This document shows positions 24,044 through 36,915 of a stretch of 64,000 nt of DNA, piece after piece. Source of the DNA: Eleginops maclovinus (lineage: Eukaryota; Chordata; Actinopteri; Perciformes; Eleginopidae). The stretch lies in contig NC_086361.1 in the NCBI RefSeq assembly GCF_036324505.1, forward strand, positions 6,761,828 to 6,825,827, in the 5' to 3' direction. Each line of letters starts with the position of its first letter. The stretch's first letter is position 1. Both the position numbers and the translations under genes were made by a program. Below the pieces are notes generated by a model that worked only from the letters and a program-made list of their open reading frames with translations, was not told the origin of the DNA and did not search any database.

Positions 24044-27000
24044 CAGAGGAAGCTTGTGTGACATAACTGATAGACAGCCTGAATTATTTGTCGGGGGGGG
24101 GGGGGGGGGGGGGGGGGGAGGTCGGGAGGTTGAGAGGAAACAGAGCCAAAGGGTCTGCAATCGTTCAAATGTCTTACTCACTGAACAGCACCAAGACATC
24201 ACTAGAGGATAGATAAATGGATGGATGCTTTTGGATTAAAGAGTCTAAGTGGAAGAGGGGGAGAAAAAGAACAAGATGTATTTGATGAAAAAGGGACATA
24301 AGTCAGGTGAGAGTGAATAGAGGCAGTTTGAGAGAAAGAGGGAAATAGATAAGGCAGTGAAACATGGTATTTAAAGTGTTCATATTCTGCTGAATATCAG
24401 ATTCATATTTTGTGCCTCTACTGTGACATGTCTCCATGCTTTAACGTTCAAAAAGCTCTTTATTTTTCTCATACTGCCTGTGCTGCTGCACCTCTTTTCA
24501 GCCTCCATCTGAAACCAGAGCTCTGATTGGTTAACTGGCTGGCTCGCTCCGTTGTGATTGGTCTTAGAGATGTCCTGACCCTAAACTTAACACGTACAAT
24601 GTGTTGGAGTGCTAGCCAATAGCAAGTGTTACGTAGTGATGTCACTATGTTATGGAAGTAAACAAATTAGTCCAATAGAGACTTGTACAGTTTATTTATC
24701 ATCTTCAAAGATATCCTAATTTTCCTATGTTTACTTTCACTTTTATTTCAGTTGTATTTATTAAATCAACAATGAGGGGGGAAGGAAGAGGGATTAAGGT
24801 GTATGAGGTATGATTAATTTTAGTTTAATATCAGTCTCTTGGGTATTGTCCAGAGAGAGATCGCTGACATCCTCTCGCTCATGTTCTCTGCATTCTCAGA
24901 TCTATGAGGAAATCCATAACATGTCAGAGTGACCGAGATCAGGGGCCACTGCCGTCATCTCAACCTCCTACTGCCAACACACAAACAGAAGTTCACATAC
25001 ACACTGGACACACAAACAAACCCAAACTAAACATGAACACACTGAGTGAGATATACAGGGGAGTGTGACCTGCTGATTTTACATGTAGTATTCTATTTAC
25101 TTGTACCTATTACGATGACTGCTCTTCCAGTGATTTTACTAGTTACTGAAATAAGTATTCTAAGTATCCTATTGAACGTCAACTTTTACTGGTCGCTCGA
25201 ACAATGAAATTGAATCGTGTTTTAAGTAGTTCTTGTTTAATGTAGTGTGGTATTACTACCTATCATGGCGGGTTATTAAAAAAATGGATTTTATTCAAAT
25301 ACTCACCAGGTAATGACTTGGAGAAGGTGCCAAATGATCTTATGTGTTTAATAAGGGGGCAAAAGATGGCCAATAGGGAGTGGTGTAAAGCTAATAGGTA
25401 AACATTTTATTATTATTAATATGTTAGAGCTTAAAATGCAGCCAGGATGACATTATATACAAACATTTATGGTTCCAAGAGAATGAATATTACAACCTTT
25501 AGTGATCGCCTGACTTTTCTTTTGCACCTCGATTATTCTTTGTAATCCTGATTTTTAATTTTGACAACAACCTATCTGTTTAAGAATTTTCTAAAAATCA
25601 AAGAAGAAAACTAAGAATGTGAAGAGTAGTGACCACTGCAAGTGATGGTTTTTGGTCAGCAATAATAATTGGGAATGTAAAAACAGCACGCCACACGGGA
25701 ATCTCAATCTCATATCACATGTTAATTTTGGCTTGAAAACTAGAATATGAACAAATAACATCTAATTCACAGAAACTAGACAAACACAAAAAAACACAGA
25801 CGACACGCCAACAAACGTACTGGGCATTTAGTTGATTACACAGTAACACGAATAGAAAACTCCACTGTACATCATGAAGGTTCAATAACTCATCACTACT
25901 GCCCTTAACACATACACAGCACACAAAACCAGCACGGTTACCCATACGTTCACAGCATGTATACCTTGTAATTCACTCCATACAATAAAACACCCAACAA
26001 ACAAAATGTGCATGTGTGTGCACCTGGTAGCTGAATCACCTCACACTGTATGTGTTAGCAGTGAAGCAGCATGTCGGCACTTATAACTAGATTTCTTGAG
26101 TAACTGCAGGCCTGCAGCTGAGCCATAAACCAGCGGAAAGAAAAAGACAGGGAGAGAGAAACAAGGAAGGACAGAAAGAAAGGCAAAGCAGAGGCGTGGG
26201 TGGCACACATGACATCAGTGAGATGTCATGTAAAATCATTGCTCAGCTGCAGTTACACCAATATAGCGGAACGCTTAAACATCTTAACAGGTCACTTAGG
26301 ACCTATACTTAGGTTTAAAACCTTATTTTCTTAAAGCAAGTGAACAACTCCACTCTCCATTTCCTTGTTTCATGAACTGTCTTTGAGCTAGGCAGAGTTT
26401 CACTCTTTTTAAGAAGCATAAGATTTTGATAGTAAATATTAGATTGAATTACTTGTGAAATGGACATTTTGTGAAATGGACATTTTTGTGAAATGGACAT
26501 TTTTGCAGTTTGCACCCAACCTGGTTCAAAACCATATCTAAAATTGTTGCAGATAATACACTCATGACTGAGCTTTTCAAACCAACACACATTAGGCACT
26601 AATAATTTGCCTCCTATGCTCTTGACGATTGATATTGATTTTTATATCAAACACCCAATTAGGAAGTTCCTTTGAGTATCCAAAAATCTCTTGTTGAGAG
26701 ACCATACTCTTTTAGACTTTTTTCACTAACTACAACTAAAACTGTGTATCATTGTACCACATCATTTTTGAGTGATTTCACAGTTTCCCGGAAGCTTTTG
26801 GTTAATAGTCCTTATGTCTTTTACCTGTTTTAGGTAAAGGACACTTGCACAAAGCTCAATCATTTGAATGTTGAAAACTCTGGGATCCCAGACACGGATT
26901 GTCCCAGATTGTGGTGCCCCACTTCAGGTAATTCATTGACTTTTGTCAAAGTAGGTCTTCGATCAACTTCTGCCTGCACTGATGCAGTTGGCAGTTTCTC

Positions 27001-30000
27001 CTTGGTGTTCAGGGTTTATTTGGTGTGTTGGTAGGCCGTTTCTTTAATGGATTTGTATCATCTCAAAACCACAGGGTTTACTATATAGTGAGCAAACATT
27101 TCTTAACCTGTCAAAAGTTGATCAAGGAACTATTTTGCCAAAAAAGGGAAGTACATTTCTCTAGACACCAAGGGAAGGGCAGTAAAAAAAAGGAGGCGAG
27201 AACACAATTGTCTCACCAAGAAGAGGCTCCGTTTGAGGCTCCTTAAAGTAAGAGGGAGAAACGCAACGCACAGGCAACAGCATTAGCTGGGCCACCAGTC
27301 GCAGGCATCCAGCTGTGAGCATGAAGTCTCCACAGCTTTATTTTCAATGTACTCAAACTGAACCAAGATGCACATTAGAAATGTATCACATATATTATTT
27401 AAACAAATACATACATAAACACATGACCCCGAATGATGTATATAGTTAAATTTAAGTCCAATTAAAACATTTGAGGCAAACTCAAAAAGACAGAATAAGG
27501 AATATTGCATCTTAACAGCCTCAGAAGACTGTCAGATGTATGCTGCAAATACATGTCTATATTTGTATGGCAAAACCTGAATCTATGGAAACATTACAAG
27601 GGGAACCTGTCTTTTCTCAGTGAAAAAGAGAGAACAGAGACAAACATAAGTAACATTAATGCGTCATCACACACAAATACTCATTTTCTTTTTAAACCTG
27701 TAAATAACTGATGCACCCGCCTGTTGTTTTATTGTTCAGCCACTCAACTTCTGGCCTCTGTCGGTGAACTCAAGTCAAAAGTCTCAGAATGGATTTCTTC
27801 AAACCACATTTCCATTTCCCTGAGTTGGGATGACATGTTTTATATGACCTGACATCACAATAACCATCACAGAGAGACGATTAAAAAAGTATTATCTGGC
27901 CCCGGCCGTGGCGCAACTGGCCGGGGCACCTGCACCGTACGCCGGCGACCTGGGTTCAATTCCCGACCCGGGGTCCTGTCCGGATCCCACCCCAACTCTC
28001 TCTCCTACTTTCCTGTCACTCTCCACTGTCCTATCCGAAGGCAAAAAGACCCCCAAAAATATAAACAAAAAAAAAGTATTATCTTCCGGGTAAAGTTAGC
28101 TACGATGCTACCCACGGCGGTGACTAGCTTTCAGCCACAGCTTACGGTGTGTTGCAACAGAACAGGATGTTTATCTCAAACCAGTTCCCACTATAGCTCT
28201 GATTTGGATAAATTATTATAGTATTGACCTTACTTTTAAAGCTGCATTCAGACAATTTCTATTATTGCCATTCAATTTCTGGATTATCTATGGAGTCATG
28301 ATCACGTTATTTCATATCAAAGACAGTCAATTGATCCCAGAAAGCCTAATATTCTGACTCCAGTGAGATTTAATTTAACCACAATTACAATCTGTCTCAA
28401 AGAATATTAATTGTGGATGCTGGAGAGAGAGAGGGGTTATCTGTCAGATTTTTCAAGTTTATCATTCATTTGGGAAAACAGTCCTCTGATTATAAGCTTT
28501 TCAAAATCAATATTACAATTTTAGGATCATTGGTGACAAAATAAGACAGGCAGTTTTTGAAAAGACACTTGAGGTAAACAGGACGTGTTTTTTAAACATG
28601 CATGAATCTGGAAATATCTCTTTTAACAATGGAGCCTGTATTGAACTAAACATTATATGGCTTCCCTCTGTGGAACAATCAATATCTGGATCTGTTGTTG
28701 GGTGTTTTTTTACAGCCGAGTCATCAGAGTGCAATGGGCTTTTAATTGATCTATAAATTCAGTTGGTTAACAAACCCCCAGCTGTGGAAAAAGGAGGGCC
28801 ATGTCAGAAGGGTCAACTGTCAACTCCTCTTCATCGGCCCATCGGTCAGTCCAGTCAGCATTGAACAGGTGATTACAGGCAGAGCTAAGATTTTCAAATA
28901 CAAATTAGAAAAAACATGTGTACAACAAGTGTACTTCAGTTGTTTTTTGTGTACTGCTGCTCAAACGTTGATGGTCGTCAAATGTAATTCCTAATTGAAG
29001 AGTTGTGAAAAATGTATTCACAATTACAATGACTGACTCTCAAAAGCCTTTCTGTAGTCAGTCGACCATTTAAAATGCACCCAAGCTAAAAACGGATTAA
29101 TAGTTCAAAATGAAAATGAATCATAAATCAGTGCAAAAGGGATTTATTTTTGAGTGAAACGTGGTGCTTGTTATTGTAGGAAAATTCAGTAATTTGTAGA
29201 AGGGAACTACTCCCCTGTGCAAAGAGACCCTTTTCAAATGTTGATAGAAAAATATTTGTGCCAAAGTCTTCTTATTGCCTAAGATAAACGCCCTGCTGCC
29301 TGACACTATAGAGACTGTAACTTGGACTTGTATTTCTGATCAAATTTCCTGACTCTTAAGCTCTTGATCTTAAGCATGAACAAAGTTTTTAGGGAGAATA
29401 CCTGAGCACAAAAGAGACAACCACAATGCTAAGGAAAATCTGTTTGAAATAGACTAGACCATACTTAGACTACATATTTTTTAAGCTAATGTATTTATAA
29501 CATTTAGTTGTTTGTTTGAAATTGTCCATATTGTACAATTAAACAACAAGGACAAAACAAGGATTAAACAACATGCAGGGTCAACTTAATTGTGGTCCAG
29601 CGCCTTAACTAAATGTAATGAGCAATGAACCACTTCGCATTTAGAACACTCAGCCAACTTTGATCCTAGCTGCAGCTTAGATTCCTTCTGGTTTATCCCT
29701 CTTTTAGGAACCTTCCTAAGTTAAAAAGACAATTTGATTGCAACCTTTATTTGTTGTGAGTTTTCTGCTGCATTGTGGTTGTATTTTATTGGAGTGTACA
29801 CATTTGATCCCTGTAGAGAGGATTGTACCAGCTGGCCAACCTAGCTCCAACAACAGGAACATCCTGCTCTACCTTTTAATCATTTTTCCAGCAGACAAAC
29901 ACACCTCCATTTAGCTTACAGGTCCACTGCTCCACCAGGGCCTTCTCTTATTTATGTCTCAGTGACCCTACAACACACCTCCATCCATAAGACATGAAGA

Positions 30001-33000
30001 CGGTAACACAATAGTTGGATGTTACCTGTCTGAAAGCCTCTCCTTCTCCGTTGCCGGCCTGCTGAGCGAGCAGAATCAGCCTCTTGTTCTTCTCGTTCCT
30101 CTTGTGGACTCTGTAGACACAGGACAGCAGGCACAGGAGCAGCATGAAGGCGATCACGCTTAGCAGGGCGAGGATGGCAACAGTCAGCGGAGGCAGTTTA
30201 TAGGCTGGGGGGAGAGAAACCATAAGCACAGAGGAAAATAATCAGCCTTTTGTGACCTTGTGCAGAAATGCTGCTTCAAACTGAATTTGTTGTGTAGCTA
30301 CTCATCTGTTTCTTGTCATCTTGTTGTTTTGCTATTATGACAGCGTCATTATTTACAACTATGAGAAGCCTTATACTGAATTTAGCAATAAAGTATCAAA
30401 TGGCCTTCTAAATAAAAGATAATATAATAAAGCAATGAAATGGGGGTGTGGAGTTCTGCTACATTGATTTTGAGCCTGTCGATGGTCCAACATTGTTACG
30501 AGTGCAAAGCTAAAATCGGAAGAGTTTTATTTTAAGAGATGATCTTTGCACACTGACAGTTTTCATTGGTTTCAGAATAGCTCTGAATTCACAGCTAGGA
30601 TGTGCCAGCCTTCTTTTGTACTTGTTGAAGTTGCATTACTTTGATTGCCGCTACATTATCCCTACTGTATGATGTAAACACTTTAAAAAAACACAATCTA
30701 TAGCTTAATAGAAGCTTCTTTTTTTTACATAACAAATCCCTGTTTATCTTTCAGTAAATAAACAGATGCAGGTTAGTTGAATGTGTAGCCTAGCAGTTGT
30801 TGGATGGCTGCTAAAATCATGAGAATATATTAAACATATAGTGCATGTAAGCTCATAAAAAAAGCTTCCAACCTACCGTCAACCCCTATGTGGATATGAG
30901 CCACAGTAAAGCCAGCCAGGTCCGTCACTATGAAGACACCTGAGTCTGCGATGTTGGCCTTCTTCAGGATGAGCTCTGACCCCTCCACACTCAGCCTTCC
31001 CTCCAGCTTAGGGTCCAGTGGCATCACCAGAAGCCCCTGCTCCAGGATGAGCCGGCCCTGATTGTCAGATTTGGACCTGTAGACAATGTTAGCGTTGGAG
31101 TGGTGCAAGTAGAGTTTTATCCTCCGGTTTTCTCCGTGGGAGAGGCGGAGGAATTCCTGGTGCTCTGTGGAAAGCAATACAACTGTTGAACTGAATACAA
31201 TAGCTGGCAATGTGCAGATTATAATGTACACTGATTTCTTTTGATGGAAGCCTTTTTGACAGTGTCACATCATGTTCGAGTGAACAGCGAATACCTTAAG
31301 ATGCTAGTTATTCACCATGAGCGATGATAGCATGACCATTTGCAAGTAAACTGATTTAATTGAACTGCCCGCTGCTGGTCTGATAATAAGTTGACAATAA
31401 TACACATTTTCATACCTTCCGGACAGTTTTAATTCATTCGATAGGTAGCATTTCTACCATATATCAAACCAAAAGTACTACAGAATAGCCTCAAAACAAG
31501 TATGGCTGTGGATAGCCTTGTTAAAAAGGAGTGTAACCTAAAATCAAAGATTAATATTTTTGTTTTGGTTGCTCAAAGCGCCATTAAATACTTCAGCAAT
31601 ATTTCTTTCCAGAACTTCTTCCTACACAGAAAATATAAGAAACCTTATGAGCAGTTTTATGAAGGAACTAGTTTCTTTACTTTTTCTATACATTTACGAT
31701 TTCTGAAAAAGAGATATTGCTGTGAGTTTTTCAAATACATTTTGTTGCCTAGCTCCGCAAGCAAAGAATCATCTTGTTCATTTAAATTGGAAAGAAGTAA
31801 GACATATCTACGGTCTATATCTCCAACATTTTTCAACTAACACGAAAGCAATCTAGATAACAAAAGAAGCTACTGTATCTCAGTTGTCAGTTATAATATT
31901 TAATTTCCCTTCGTTCTATTTAAAGTATTGCAACAACTAGAAAACCCTGCGCCATGCACATATGATTACTATATCAGAAAATGTAAACTGAGAGATGCAG
32001 CAGAGCACAAATCTCTTCTCACCTCTCACATTCAGACAGTTCCTCTTTCTCACTTTGCCCTCACGGTCCAACACTGTAAAGCTTCCCTCGTCTGTCATCT
32101 TGACCGAGTGCAGTGTTATCTTTTTCTCCGACACGCTGAGACGCCCCACGTACTCCTCGGCCAGCACCGCCGTCTGGTTGTACAGCACCCGTGTTGGAGG
32201 CTCTGTTGTGTGATGTATCTCAGTCTGATTGGGCTGAGTCAGAGCGGGCCTGAGGTTCGGAGAGAAGGGAAGTGAATGAGAGTTACTGAAACTACCACAT
32301 GAGCAATCAGTGTAAAACCTGTTCAGCCCAATCAAAGATGCCCCAGCAGGTGTTTTAGTGCTAATTGCTGATTGGAAACACCTGGTGTGACATCACTGAT
32401 TGGCCTGTGTTGAACATTCAGCAAAACAGCAGCATATCTCTCCTCGTTAGTAGCCATACCCAGCAAAATCAAAATGTCCCCACCATTTGCCAACCACAGC
32501 TGTTTTTTTACCTTCTGCCACGTCATTATTTAAAATGTCCCTTTTTAATTGTTAAAATGTTTCAGGAAACGGGTTGCCTTAAAACATTCAAGCAGATATA
32601 ACTTATAATTTTCAGTCAAATCAACTTGGTTTTAAGTACATTAATCTTAAAATAACCGATTCAGCTACTCAAATTTTCATTCAACCCATTACTTAAATTT
32701 TTTGGGGCAACCAGTTTCCTCAATTTCTTTAAGTAGAATAAACTTCTCCGGGATTAAAGTGTTGTGATGGTTGCAGCTATTGCGAAGTTGCTCGTTATTT
32801 AATTTGGAGTTTGTGTAACAGGTACTGTTATACAACAACGTTACAATGCAATACAATAGATGTATTGTATATAGTGCTGCTTCGATGCTACATTTTTAAA
32901 ATGATCTGTAATAAGCGTGACTCCATTCATGTATATATTGTTTTTCTTGTTGTGCTTTCACTGACCGTACCTGAACTCCAGGGTGATGGGGCCTTCGACT

Positions 33001-34905
33001 TGGTTGAGATTGATTTGGTACGTTTCTCCATACTTCACAACCTGTTCCAAAGCGCAGTCTGATCAACAAGAGCAGAGGAAATAAAGGTCAAAGCAGGAAC
33101 GTATGTGGAATTCTGTGAGTACAGATCACATGTTGTTGAGCTGAGTACGATAGGTAAAATGTTTTTATGGTTAGTTGCTTGGTTCCTTAAATCAAACAAT
33201 CTTCAGACGTCGACAGAATCTAATCTTGTAAATGGCAATTTTATTTAGATGGTTATTAAATGTAAGCTAATTGTATTTCAATATTAAAAACAATGAAATG
33301 TTAATTATTAGTTTTCATTTAGTATCAGTATTTGTATTTTATACTTTTTGAATGGTTTACAAGTCATTTGAAAAAGGGATACCATGAGATAGCACTAACT
33401 CTTTTTATGATCATACAATACAGTATTATGATCATTAGGTCTACAAAATATATGTACATATAGGATTACATATTTGTGTAGCCATATGTGTTTCCTAAGT
33501 GTTCCAATCATGCTGTTGATAAAGATTGAAGCTAGTTTAGCATGTGACTTTTCTATCTGTATATAATTTCCATTGCTTAGATTGGGCCAGGATCTGGTGT
33601 ATCTGTTAAACAAGCATATGTGATTGTAAATCCTTCCATAGTTCTGTATATGTTAATTATTTTTCTAAATAAGACACCAAAGACTAAAAAAGTAGTTTTT
33701 CCCCATCAAAAGGGATTTTTTAAAAGATGAACTACTATTCCAAAATACTTTAAACAGCCAACCTCAAGCTGGTAAACACATTCTAGCACTGCCCCCACCT
33801 CTGGATAGGAGTGCACAGAGAGCTTACCCCTGACAATGATGATGAGGTGCTTGACTGTTTTGGGGCTGTAGGTGTTCTTGATCACATACACCCCCTCGTC
33901 CTCCTCAAGCATGTCGTCCAGCACCAGGTGTCCCTGAGGGGTGAGGCGGCCCCGTGGACTCACCACCTGTCCCGCTTGCAGTAGAACCACCTCAGCAGAG
34001 TGGTTGGTCCTGGGTTTGAACACGACCTCACCAAGGTTCCCAGGCGGGACGTCAATGTGAACGTCCTCCCCAAAGAAGGCTGTCCTGTGTTCCTCTTTAA
34101 CTGGTGGAAATGTTTAATAAGTTATGATAGTTAGTCTTAATTGTCTTATTTAGGCTACCTCATCTTCCCAGATTTCACTTCACCACTGTATCTTTCCTCA
34201 TGCATATAATGTGTTAATTCTCAAAAAGCATTTTTAAGCATGCATTATAGATTTGGTCTGGGTAATATGCAGAAAATCAAATGTCACAACATTTTTCACC
34301 AAATACGTCCATCCAGATTTTGCAACAGTATTGCAGGGTGGATCACTGGTGCTTTTACAAATAAATGTACTCACTGAGGTTACTAAGGTAAATAAAAGAA
34401 TAGCTAGAACAGTCTGAAACATTTTCGAAAAGCACATCATTTTTGCCATATAAGAAATCTAAGACAATACCTAGTCTGATATCACAACATCGATAAACCA
34501 TTGATATGTTTCCAGGCTCTACAAAAACAAGTATGCGATTTTACCTTTCATAGATGACACAGCTGCAAAAAGACAAGAAAATGAGTTTGTTTTAAAAGAT
34601 ATTGTTTCTTTTGTTGTCTTCTATTGTGCAATTTAAAAATAAGTCAGATTTTCTCTGTTCTTAGTTGAAAACCACTTTTTTTTTTTTAAATAAGTAAGTA
34701 TTGAGAAAGAAAATGCCTCAAATAATAGATCAAATAGATCACAAGAGAAATTCCTGAAGTCTGAGCTTATTATTCAGTTAAATCAGAGTCAGCTCAGGAA
34801 GTCTGCTTCAGTCGTTTATCTAAACCCACTCCCAAGTGAATGATTTAGTTTGTGCTTACCCATGCCGAACAGGGTGCTCAACACTGCAGCGCTGATTGCA
34901 TTCAT
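21469..34905 (-). CDS. Unnamed single-pass membrane protein with three cysteine-poor Ig-like domains
   Basis: Coding exons in transcript order are 34905-34860, 34562-34545, 34100-33828, 33058-32971, 32249-32023, 31164-30877, 30204-30026, 23895-23803 and 21918-21469. All are GT-AG with consistent phases (1662 nt, 553 aa). Residues 1-19 are a signal peptide. Three Ig-like units follow at 22-112, 113-217 and 218-313, each with a D-x-G-x-[YF]-x core (DEGVYV, DEGSFT, DSGVFI) but with no Cys where the F-strand Cys belongs. The first and third have no Cys at all; the second has one near each end. Three N-glycosylation sequons (NHS, NQT, NQT) are present. A membrane helix spans about 320-343, followed by a basic stop-transfer (VHKRNEKNKR) and a 209-aa Ser/Thr/Pro/Ala-rich tail without an ITIM. 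A 5' acceptor 16 nt before the ATG implies an upstream non-coding exon. Function is unknown; adhesion or recognition at the cell surface is inferred. Confidence 0.88.
23180..23547. mobile_element. Possible solo-LTR-like fragment in intron 8 of the Ig-like gene
   Basis: This segment has a TATA-like TGTATTTAAG followed by TGTTTGTCTCTGTGCCCAG, a GTGTCGAGTCGTGCATTTGGG block, and an end in CGTAACA. That order is reminiscent of LTRs of fish Gypsy-type elements. The 5' boundary and a target duplication are not visible and there is no coding sequence, so the call is tentative. Confidence 0.3.
24014..24042. repeat. (CA)n microsatellite
   Basis: About 14 CA units in the long intron 7 of the Ig-like gene, about 120 bp from its 31-codon exon 8. 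Confidence 0.9.
24093..24118. repeat. 26-nt G homopolymer
   Basis: An uninterrupted run of 26 G on the plus strand, hence C in the pre-mRNA of the minus-strand Ig-like gene. It can form a G-quadruplex on the template strand. Its exact length may be a sequencing estimate. Confidence 0.85.
24376..24684 (+). mobile_element. TATTATGCTC-type MITE, copy B (3' truncated)
   Basis: Carries the same ordered blocks as copies A and D (CTACTGTGACATGT, TTTATTTTTCTCATACTGCC, GATTGGTT, GTAGTGATGTCACTATGTTA, GAAGTAAACAA) but ends after TTAGTCCAATAGAGAC, without the terminal inverted repeat. It lies in intron 7 of the Ig-like gene. Confidence 0.65.
26453..26502. repeat. Three tandem copies of a 16-17 bp unit
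   Basis: TTGTGAAATGGACATT(T) is repeated three times without interruption inside intron 7 of the Ig-like gene. Confidence 0.85.
27898..28069 (+). mobile_element. tRNA-derived SINE, copy 2, with 15-bp target duplication
   Basis: The A box (TGGCGCAACTGG) and B box (GGTTCAATTCC) match RNA polymerase III internal promoter consensus well. The body ends in an A-rich tail. The direct repeats AAAAAAGTATTATCT at 27883-27897 and 28070-28084 are perfect, which points to a recent L1-type target-primed insertion. It lies in intron 7 of the Ig-like gene. Confidence 0.85.
34545..34562 (-). other. 18-nt microexon of the Ig-like membrane protein
   Basis: The exon CTGTGTCATCTATGAAAG lies between a strong acceptor (CTTGTCTTTTTGCAG) and a GTAAAA donor. 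It keeps phase 1 on both sides and encodes the end of the signal peptide (AVSSMK), placing the likely cleavage site here. Skipping it would keep the frame and shorten the leader by six residues. Confidence 0.8.
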
Positions 34906-36721
34906 CTTTAATGGTCAGGATCTGGAAAATAGAAACACATAAAACACATCAAATTAGAAAAACTAAAAGGGAAAAAAAGCATTTTATGGCAGTAGAAGCA
35001 TGCCAATTTTAATCTGTGTCCTCAAGTTGAAGTCCAATCCTGCATCACCCTGCTGCACTAAATACCTTTTCACAAATTGGCTCAAATACCTGAGGGAGAG
35101 CGCCGCCAATACTGCTTGAAAAGAAAAGCTATAGATCTGCTTTAAGGCAGAAAATGCTATTAAGCCAACTTTTATAGATAAAGCATCTTTAAAGCAGAAT
35201 GTGTGTTTCAAAGACATGGCGCTGTGTGTTGAGCTTAAGAGCAGCTCTCATGATAAAATACCACAAACCAAAGAAAGACATGACGAAGGAAGAAAAGCAA
35301 TAGAGAGGAAGGAAACGAAGACAAATGGTGAAAGGGAGAGAGAGAGAGTAGATCCCATTGGGAGGCTGAGATGGACAGCAGCCAGCAGGCCTGAGGGGAC
35401 GCTAACCTTTCACTTCTACTGCACTGGATTACACTGAGCAGTAAAGCATGGAGTTATTAAGGTGGGATAATTAGACGCAGAGACAGAAAGAAACAGCTGG
35501 AGAGACTTGAATTGAAAATTGCATTACTAAGAGTAACAGTTAAACATTTTACGGGATGCATTGTTGTCAGATACTTTGCCTATAAGTGTCTCTTTTCTCT
35601 TTACTATATTGCCTGTAGAATGCTACATATTCTCTTGCAAATGATATATGTATATACCATATGTGTAAATAAAGAAAACACATATGCACATGACTGCAAG
35701 GACAAAGACACTCAATTTGACTAAATCAGACAGCAGTGCTTCATATTGGCTTAAGTATTCTGTGGAAGGGCTGGACATGTTTCCTGAAGGGAGTCATTTG
35801 AAGTGCAGTATGTGGAGGAAATTGATTAAAAAACTAATAGCTATTCTGATGTATATGAGGTCATGTGAGTTGTATTGTAGGCTACCATAAAAGATCTGAC
35901 ATTGTGGGAAGTGACAAGATGCTGCAAAAAAAAAAATCAGTCTGTTTCCTCTCAACACTGAAAAGACTTCCGGTTGTGTACAGTACTAATACAATGTCTT
36001 AACTCTCTTTATGTATACGGAAGTCAATTGACTCTATGTTTGACTAAAATTAGATAACCCCCAGCCTCATTATGTCCTGTGCCGAATGTCATTATATCCA
36101 TCCTCCAAAAAGTTATCAACTATAAAGCAGGTTTCACAGTTCTGCAACAAATGTCCCCGTTTGTCTCCACTGCAGTGTTATGGAACAAAGTGAATAACCG
36201 CATCTTTACACTCTGAGAACAATGAAAAGCCATTGAATCTCAGCCAGTTTCTTCAGATGAAGGGTAAGAGTGCTATTTACAGGGAGAACAAAAAAAGCCA
36301 ATCTCACAGTGCGCATCAACAGCCGGAAATTCACTGCCAAATGACGCCCTGCGGTTTAAGTGGGCAGAAAAAGAGCTCAAGAGGCTTTCAGTCACTGAGC
36401 AGAGCACAGTAATCATAGCATATGTTCTAATCAGTGCCCTGTAAAGCTGGTTTGAATCATCGTCTACAGAGCCATTAGCTTATTGTATGTGTGAGTACTT
36501 GTGCTGAGTGCTACAAGACGTAAATGACAGGTTTGATTTATAGATGAAGACAACTGTACGTAGAAGTAAATAGCAGTAAAGTTAGAGTTTGCTGTTGGTT
36601 ATGTAAAGGTCACAACGTATGTCATTGAGAAGTTGCACGCACATGTGTTTTGAACCAATAAGTGACAAAAATGTATTCTGCTGAGTGCAGAAACAGTTTC
36701 TGTTATGCATTACGACTTGAA

Positions 36722-36915
36722 GGGGCCCTATTTAGCTTTTTTGAGACAGAACTGAAGCAGAGAGTAAAGGCTATTTTCCCACATAATAATAAATATATTA
36801 TGCTCAGACTTCAAGTGTCTGACTGTGCTGATACAACCCCAACTTCCTTCCATTCTTTATTCATTCATTCCTCTCCTCAATCTTCCAAACAGACACCCCC
36901 TTACCCTACCCTGCA
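36722..36915 (+). repeat. Interspersed repeat, sense copy
   Basis: The stretch containing AAAGGCTATTTTCCCAC, CTCAGACTT..AGTGTCTGACTGTG and CAACTTCCTTCCATTCTTTA recurs in reverse orientation at 38879-39012. It abuts the MITE at 36916. It is a middle-repetitive element of unknown class. Confidence 0.6.

Noticed and set aside
27907..27971. tRNA gene suggested by A and B boxes
   Set aside because: Box spacing and sequence belong to a SINE head; no complete cloverleaf, and the second copy at 5228 has the same non-tRNA body and tail.
30026..34905. Ig-like gene as a NITR, MHC or immunoglobulin gene
   Set aside because: It lacks J-like motifs, the WYRQ-type C strand, the YxC motif and any ITIM/ITAM; none of those families fits.
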